Positions 5,707-9,873 of a DNA stretch of 9,873 nt are shown here, piece after piece (position 1 is the first letter of the stretch; each line of letters starts with the position of its first letter). Position numbers and translations under genes: made by a program. Location of the stretch: NCBI GenBank assembly GCA_044464175.1, contig JBIQLO010000153.1, positions 1 through 9,873 of the forward strand, given 5' to 3'. The notes below the pieces were generated by a model. That model was given only the letters and a program-made list of their open reading frames with translations, did not search any database and was not told the origin of the DNA. The DNA comes from JBIQLO01 sp044464175. Lineage in GTDB: Bacteria; Planctomycetota; Phycisphaerae; Tepidisphaerales; Tepidisphaeraceae.

Positions 5707-7002
5707 ATGGCATCAACTACTCTTTCGGCGGGCGTTGCGGCGGCGGATATCACGCCGCCGGTGGGACCCATCCTGCAGGGGCATTGGAGTGAAAACCATT
5801 CTCACGCGGTGCTGCGGCCGCTGGAAATGCGGACGATCGTCTTTCGTGGGGGGGCGACTTCGGTTTGCATTGTGACGCTGGACGGGATCGGGGTGAACGC
5901 GGCGACGACAGCGCGGCTGCGCAGGCTGATTCAGCAGGCCAGTGGAGTGCCGGAGATGAACATCCTGATTGCCACGAGCCATACGCATTGTGCGCCGGCG
6001 ATGCTGCCGATGCTGGGGTTGAGCCCCGACCCGGCATTCCGGGAGTTGATCGAGCGGCACGCGGCCGACACGGCCAAGCGGGCGGTGGCATCACTGGCGC
6101 CGGTGACGGTAGGGCTGGGGTGCGGATCAGCGCATTTCAACATCAACCGCCGGCCGCTGCCGGGCATGGCGACGATGACGACCAATTACGGAGGGGTGGT
6201 GGACCGGCGGGCGCGGGTGCTGCGGGTGGACCAGGCCGATGGCAAGCCCCTGGCGCTGCTGTTTCATTATTCCTGCCATCCGACGAGCAAGGGAGGGTCC
6301 GAAGGGTACATTTCGCCGGATTACCCTGGATTTGCGCGTGCGGAGATCGAGCGGACGATGGGATGTCCGGCGCTGTTCATGCCGGGGTGCTTCGGGAATA
6401 TCCGGCCGAATCTGCTGAACGAAAAAGGTGGGTTCGCCTCGGCGAATGAAGCGCAGCTGGAGGAGCTGGGGCGGGCGCTGGCCAAGGGGGTGTGCAGCGC
6501 GGCCAAGGCGATCCGCACCAGCCCGGCGCAGGAAGTGGCGGCGGCGGAGACGACGCTGACGCTGCCGTATGGGAAGCACCTGGAGGAGAAGGAACTGGAG
6601 GACATCGTAGAGGATCCCAACTCGCACGCACTGCGCATTCCGTGGGCCAGGAAAATGCTCGAGCAGCTTAAGGAGGGCGAGCTGCCGACGGAGGAGCGGT
6701 CCACGATGCAGATGGTTCGGGTGGGGCCGCTGGAGATCATCACGATTCCGGGCGAGCCGGTGCAGGAGATCGGGCACGCGATTGAGCGGAAACTGATCGG
6801 GCAGACGGGGATCGATGAGGTTTGGCCGGTGGGGTATACCAACGACATGGTCGGGTATCTGTGCACGCAGCGGCATCATGAGGAGGGGGGATATGAGCCG
6901 GGAGCGTATCCCTATTTCGACAAGCCCGCTCCGTTTGACGAGGAGGAGCGGCATATCGTGGAGACGGCGGAGAGGCTGGGGACGCTGGGGAAGCAGGGAT
7001 GA
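5707..7002 (+). CDS. Neutral/alkaline ceramidase-family hydrolase, no signal peptide
   Basis: A 431-residue member of the neutral ceramidase superfamily, whose characterised members are zinc amidases that split the N-acyl bond of ceramide. Family blocks appear in order: SAGVAAADITPPVG (7-20), SHTHCAPA (91-98), FHYSCHPTS (186-194), ISPDYPGFARAE (202-213), FMPGCFGNIRPN (224-235), IPGEPVQEIG (347-356) and the C-terminal GYTNDMVGYL with HEEGGYEPG (376-399). By analogy with bacterial ceramidase, likely zinc ligands are H92/H94, H191, E350 and Y396. The start at 5707 puts the first block at residue 7, with GGAG ten bases upstream; the frame is open to 5623 but the added residues are unconserved. 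It lacks the N-terminal signal peptide of secreted ceramidases and is shorter than they are, so a cytoplasmic amidase is likelier. Its stop overlaps the next start by four bases (ATGA), so the two genes are translationally coupled. True substrate unknown. Confidence 0.87.
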   Translation: MASTTLSAGVAAADITPPVGPILQGHWSENHSHAVLRPLEMRTIVFRGGATSVCIVTLDGIGVNAATTARLRRLIQQASGVPEMNILIATSHTHCAPAMLPMLGLSPDPAFRELIERHAADTAKRAVASLAPVTVGLGCGSAHFNINRRPLPGMATMTTNYGGVVDRRARVLRVDQADGKPLALLFHYSCHPTSKGGSEGYISPDYPGFARAEIERTMGCPALFMPGCFGNIRPNLLNEKGGFASANEAQLEELGRALAKGVCSAAKAIRTSPAQEVAAAETTLTLPYGKHLEEKELEDIVEDPNSHALRIPWARKMLEQLKEGELPTEERSTMQMVRVGPLEIITIPGEPVQEIGHAIERKLIGQTGIDEVWPVGYTNDMVGYLCTQRHHEEGGYEPGAYPYFDKPAPFDEEERHIVETAERLGTLGKQG

Positions 7003-8507
7003 TGAGCACATCGCGCATTCCGTTGATTGGCCGGGTTGAGGCTTTGCATCAGTCCCGCACCGCGATCATGGACGCGGCGGGGGCGCATTCCTATGCCGAC
7101 TTGCTGGAGGCGTCCGGGCGGGTGGCATCGGCGCTGTTGGCGGGGAAAGGGGACCTGGCCGAGGCGCGGGTGGCCTTTCTGGTTCCGCCGGCATTCGATT
7201 ACGTCGCAGTTCAATGGGGCATCTGGCGGGCGGGGGGGATGGCGGTGCCGCTGTGCACGATGCATCCGCCGCCGGAACTGGCGTACACGGTGGAGGATTC
7301 GGACGCGGCGGTGGTGGTGGCGCATCCGGTCTTTGCCGAAACCCTGGAGCCGATCGCACGGCGGCTGGGACGCCGGTTTCTGCTGACGACGGAGGTGATG
7401 TCGACCGAGGCCGGGGCGTTGCCGAACGTGGCGGCGGACCGGGCGGCGATGATGATCTACACCAGCGGCACGACCAGCCGTCCCAAGGGGGTGGTCACCA
7501 CGCACGAGATCATCGCCGCGCAGATCCAAAGTTTGATTCAGGCATGGGCATGGACGGGGGAGGACCGGATTCCGCTGGTGCTGCCGCTGCATCACCTGCA
7601 CGGCATCCTCAATGTGCTTTGCTGCGCGATGTGGGCGGGGGCGGTGTGCGAGATGATGCCGCGGTTTGAGGCCGAGGCGATGTGGGAGCGGCTGTGCCGG
7701 GGCGGGCTGACCCTGTTCATGGCGGTGCCGACGATCTACGCGCGGCTGGTCAAGGCGTGGGAGGCCGCGCCGCCGGACAGGCAGGCGGCGATGACCGAGG
7801 CGTGCCGAAAGCTGCGGCTGATGGTGTGCGGATCGGCGGCGCTGCCGGTTTCCACGCTGGAGCAGTGGCGGAGGATCAGCGGGCACACGCTGCTGGAGCG
7901 GTATGGAATGACGGAGATCGGGATGGGGCTGTCCAATCCGCTGCACGGGGAGCGCCGGCCGGGGCATGTGGGCTCGCCGCTGCCGGGGGTGGAAGCGCGG
8001 CTGGTGAACGAAGCGAATGAGGCGGTGGCCGACGGGGAGCCGGGGGAGATTCAGATCCGGGGGCGGACGGTGTTTCGGGAGTATTGGCGTCGGCCGGAGG
8101 CGACGGCGGCGGCCTTTGTGGATGGATGGTTCCGGACCGGGGATGTGGCGATCCGGGAGGCGGGGGTGTACCGGATTCTGGGGCGCAATTCGGTGGATAT
8201 CATCAAGACGGGCGGGTTCAAGGTGTCGGCGCTGGAGATCGAGGAGGTTTTGCGGACGCATGAGGCGGTTGACCAATGCGCGGTGGTGGGGGTGGAAGAT
8301 GCGGAGTGGGGCGAGCGGGTGAGCGCGGCGGTGGTCTGTCGGGAAGGGAAGGAACTGGAGTTGAGTGCGCTGCGCGACTGGGCCAAGGAACGGCTGGCGG
8401 TTTACAAGGTGCCCAGCCGGCTCCTGGTGGTGGGCGAATTGCCCCGCAATACGATGGGGAAGGTGGTCAAGCCGGAGATTGTCGCGCTGTTCAAGCAGGG
8501 CGCCTAG
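6999..8507 (+). CDS. ACSF3/MatB-like malonyl- or methylmalonyl-CoA synthetase
   Basis: A 502-residue AMP-forming acyl-CoA synthetase that would join a malonate-type acid to CoA in the cytoplasm using ATP. Core motifs are present: phosphate loop YTSGTTSRPKG (154-164), RYGMTEIGMGLSNPL (301-315), GWFRTGD (376-382), hinge region GRNSVDIIKTGGFKVSALEIE (395-415) and PRNTMGKVVK (482-491), with K488 the expected adenylation lysine. Much of the sequence closely follows mammalian ACSF3, as I recall it: WAWTGEDRIPLVLPLHHLHG, MAVPTIYARL and VGSPLPGVE. ACSF3 and bacterial MatB use malonate and methylmalonate. The gene for a B12-binding mutase subunit follows 23 bases downstream, which favours methylmalonate. 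Translation may start at 6999 or at the adjacent ATG 7002; the first overlaps the previous stop. Family certain; exact substrate inferred. Confidence 0.9.
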   Translation: MMSTSRIPLIGRVEALHQSRTAIMDAAGAHSYADLLEASGRVASALLAGKGDLAEARVAFLVPPAFDYVAVQWGIWRAGGMAVPLCTMHPPPELAYTVEDSDAAVVVAHPVFAETLEPIARRLGRRFLLTTEVMSTEAGALPNVAADRAAMMIYTSGTTSRPKGVVTTHEIIAAQIQSLIQAWAWTGEDRIPLVLPLHHLHGILNVLCCAMWAGAVCEMMPRFEAEAMWERLCRGGLTLFMAVPTIYARLVKAWEAAPPDRQAAMTEACRKLRLMVCGSAALPVSTLEQWRRISGHTLLERYGMTEIGMGLSNPLHGERRPGHVGSPLPGVEARLVNEANEAVADGEPGEIQIRGRTVFREYWRRPEATAAAFVDGWFRTGDVAIREAGVYRILGRNSVDIIKTGGFKVSALEIEEVLRTHEAVDQCAVVGVEDAEWGERVSAAVVCREGKELELSALRDWAKERLAVYKVPSRLLVVGELPRNTMGKVVKPEIVALFKQGA

Positions 8508-8530
8508 ACCAGCGGGAGCGCAATTCAGTT

Positions 8531-8974
8531 ATGACCAGCAACACTTTCCATCCTCGCATTTTGATCGGCAAGCCGGGGCTGGATGGGCATGACCGGGGCG
8601 CCAAGTATGTGGCGCAGGTGCTGCGGGATGCGGGTTTTGAGGTGATCTACACCGGGATTCGGCGCACGCCGGAGCAACTGGTGGCGGCAGCGCTTCAGGA
8701 GGATGTGCAGGCGATCGGGCTGTCGCTGCTGTCGGGGGCGCACCGAAGCCTGTTCGGGCGGGTGATGGAACTGCTGGAAGCACAAGGGGCGCGGGATGTG
8801 GTTGTCTTTGGCGGGGGGGTGATTCCGCCGGAGGACATCCCCGCGCTGGAGGCGATGGGGGTGCAGGCGGTCTTCGGGCCGGGCACTTCGGGGCAGGCCA
8901 TTGTGGAGCGTGTGCGCGAGTTGCTGCGGTCCCGTGCCGTCGGAGCCGGGGGCGCCCGGGCCGCCCAATCTTGA
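8531..8974 (+). CDS. B12-binding small subunit of methylmalonyl-CoA mutase type
   Basis: A 147-residue stand-alone cobalamin-binding domain. It opens with ILIGKPGLDGHDRGAKYV (10-27), containing the D18-x-H20-x-x-G23 motif; H20 would replace dimethylbenzimidazole as the lower cobalt ligand. SLLSG (65-69) and VFGGGVIPPED (92-102) match the other two B12-binding segments, and GPGTSG (117-122) closes the fold. Such a subunit pairs with a separate catalytic chain of about 550 residues to carry out 1,2-carbon rearrangement: methylmalonyl-CoA to succinyl-CoA, or isobutyryl-/2-hydroxyisobutyryl-CoA chemistry in relatives. The small subunit alone does not settle substrate. The large subunit is not in the window. 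GGGAG (8514-8518) lies 12 bases before the ATG, somewhat far. The neighbouring ligase and MeaB support the methylmalonyl assignment. The last ten or so residues are Gly/Ala-rich and look like a tail. Confidence 0.92.
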   Translation: MTSNTFHPRILIGKPGLDGHDRGAKYVAQVLRDAGFEVIYTGIRRTPEQLVAAALQEDVQAIGLSLLSGAHRSLFGRVMELLEAQGARDVVVFGGGVIPPEDIPALEAMGVQAVFGPGTSGQAIVERVRELLRSRAVGAGGARAAQS

Positions 8975-8984
8975 GGCCGATCCC

Positions 8985-9873
8985 ATGAGCGAATCGCTGG
9001 AAGCCCTGGTTGCATCCGCCGTTGCCGGGTCCGTCCGCGCGGCGGGTCGGTTGATGACGCTGGTGGAGAATGCGCCGCATCGGCTGGCGGAGTTGATTCA
9101 GGCGGGGGCTCGTCACTCCCGCGAGCCGCGGCTGATCCTGGGGGTGACGGGCGCGCCGGGGTCTGGGAAAAGCACACTGCTGGATGCGCTGGTGGGGGAA
9201 TATCGCGCGCGAGCGCCGGAAGCGCGCGTGGGGGTGGTGGCGGTGGATCCATCGAGTCCTTTACCGGCGGGGCGGTGCTGGGGGACCGGGTTCGGATGAT
9301 GCGGCATGCGGAGGATCCGAAGGTGTTTGTCCGCTCGCTGGCCAGCCGGGGGCGGCTTGGGGGGCTGAGCCTGGGGGTCAAGGGGATCCTTCGGGTCATG
9401 GGGTTGATCGGATGTGAGGTGATCTTCGTCGAGACGGTGGGGGTGGGGCAGAGCGAGGTGGAGATCGCGCGCGTGGCCGATCAGGTGGTGGTGGTGCTGG
9501 CGCCGGGGCAGGGGGATTCGGTGCAGCTATTGAAGGCGGGGTTGCTGGAGATCGGGGACTGGTTCGTGATCAACAAGGCGGACCGTCCGGAGGCCGAGGC
9601 CCTGTATGGGGCGATGCTCTCGGCGATTCGACTGGGGAAGGCGGCGATGGCGGATTCGGCCGAGACGGTGGAGGCTGGTCCGCATCGGGTTGATCCACGG
9701 ATCGCGCTGGTGTCGGCGGCGGAGGGGACGGGGATCGCATCGCTGGTGGACCGGCTGGAGGAGCGTGTGCGGCGGGATGCCGGGCAGTGGCAGACGGCTC
9801 GGCGGGAAAGAATCGGCGGGGAAATTCGCGATGCGCTGCTGGAGGAGGTGTGGCGTCGGGCGGCCGGGGTGCT
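8985..9873 (+). CDS. meaB: MeaB/ArgK-type mutase chaperone GTPase, frameshifted, right edge cut
   Basis: A P-loop GTPase that guards B12-dependent acyl-CoA mutases: it gates cofactor loading and protects or replaces inactivated cofactor. The N-terminal part (8985 on) has the Walker A GAPGSGKS (residues 56-63) and VGVVAVDPSSP (82-92). The frame then breaks near 9260-9262 and would stop at 9297-9299 (104 residues). From 9263 the -1 frame continues the family sequence without a stop to the window end: TGGAVLGDRVRMM, Walker B-side VETVGVGQSE (9428-9457), and NKAD base-recognition motif (9572-9583). Joined, about 296 residues are visible of the usual 310-330, so only the C-terminal dimer arm is outside. 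The RBS GAGG (8973-8976) overlaps the stop of the preceding mutase gene, implying coupling. The downstream fragment's first ATG (9296) overlaps the premature stop as ATGA, so a two-piece product is conceivable. Identity is certain; whether the break is real is not. Confidence 0.85.
9258..9263 (+). other. Frameshift site in meaB (one T apparently missing)
   Basis: The codons read CCT TTA CCG here, giving Pro-Leu-Pro, where the family needs Pro-Phe-Thr-Gly-Gly. One extra T in the TTT run at 9260-9262 would give CCT TTT ACC and restore an uninterrupted MeaB frame. The sequence does not form a canonical -1 slippery heptamer. A sequencing or assembly error or a recent mutation is likelier than programmed shifting. 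Confidence 0.85.

Noticed and set aside
9255..9265. Programmed -1 frameshift in meaB
   Set aside because: There is no canonical X-XXY-YYZ slippery heptamer, and MeaB is not known to need frameshifting. A missing T is the simpler reading.
1..9873. CRISPR array, insertion sequence or transposase, attachment site
   Set aside because: No regularly spaced identical repeats, no transposase-like translation and no flanking terminal repeats were found.

Overview
The window (9,873 bases, visibly GC-rich) carries seven genes, all on the + strand, plus about 0.5 kb of gene-free DNA at its left end. The best organism guess is a GC-rich planctomycete (Phycisphaerae-like) or another member of the Planctomycetota/Lentisphaerota group. 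This rests on a XylR-like sensor/AraC regulator, a DUF1559-style pseudopilin with a DG motif near its C-terminus, and a secreted DUF4838 protein standing together. It is inference from gene content; no phylogenetic marker is present. The coding strand is markedly richer in G than C, and codons favour G at the third position.

Layout. (1) 1-511 holds no recognisable gene. It contains a G-quadruplex motif, two related 35-base hairpin repeats, a weak terminator-like site, a GC-rich hairpin and a candidate promoter. (2) 512-1687 encodes a XylR-type transcription regulator. (3) 1688-1861 is a compact regulatory interval: two 14-base direct repeats 21 bp apart lie just upstream of a sigma70-like promoter. 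(4) 1862-2563 encodes a pseudopilin-like secreted or anchored protein and 2615-5431 a secreted 938-residue DUF4838 protein; they are 51 bases apart and probably one transcript. (5) 5432-5706 is an intergenic stretch with strong inverted repeats and a candidate promoter. (6) 5707 to the window end is a tight operon: a neutral-ceramidase-family hydrolase, an ACSF3/MatB-like (methyl)malonyl-CoA synthetase, a stand-alone B12-binding mutase small subunit, and the mutase chaperone GTPase MeaB. The meaB frame is broken by an apparent one-base loss at 9260-9262, and the gene runs off the right edge.

How the genes may work together. The left module reads as an inducible polysaccharide or glycoside response: a sugar-sensing regulator controlling a surface/secreted pair through the 21-bp repeats. 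The right module reads as acid catabolism: a hydrolase may release a carboxylic acid, the ligase converts a malonate-type acid to its CoA ester, and a B12-dependent mutase, protected by MeaB, isomerises it (methylmalonyl-CoA to succinyl-CoA if this is a true methylmalonyl-CoA mutase). The catalytic large subunit and the epimerase are not in the window. The individual family calls are solid; the joint pathway is inference.
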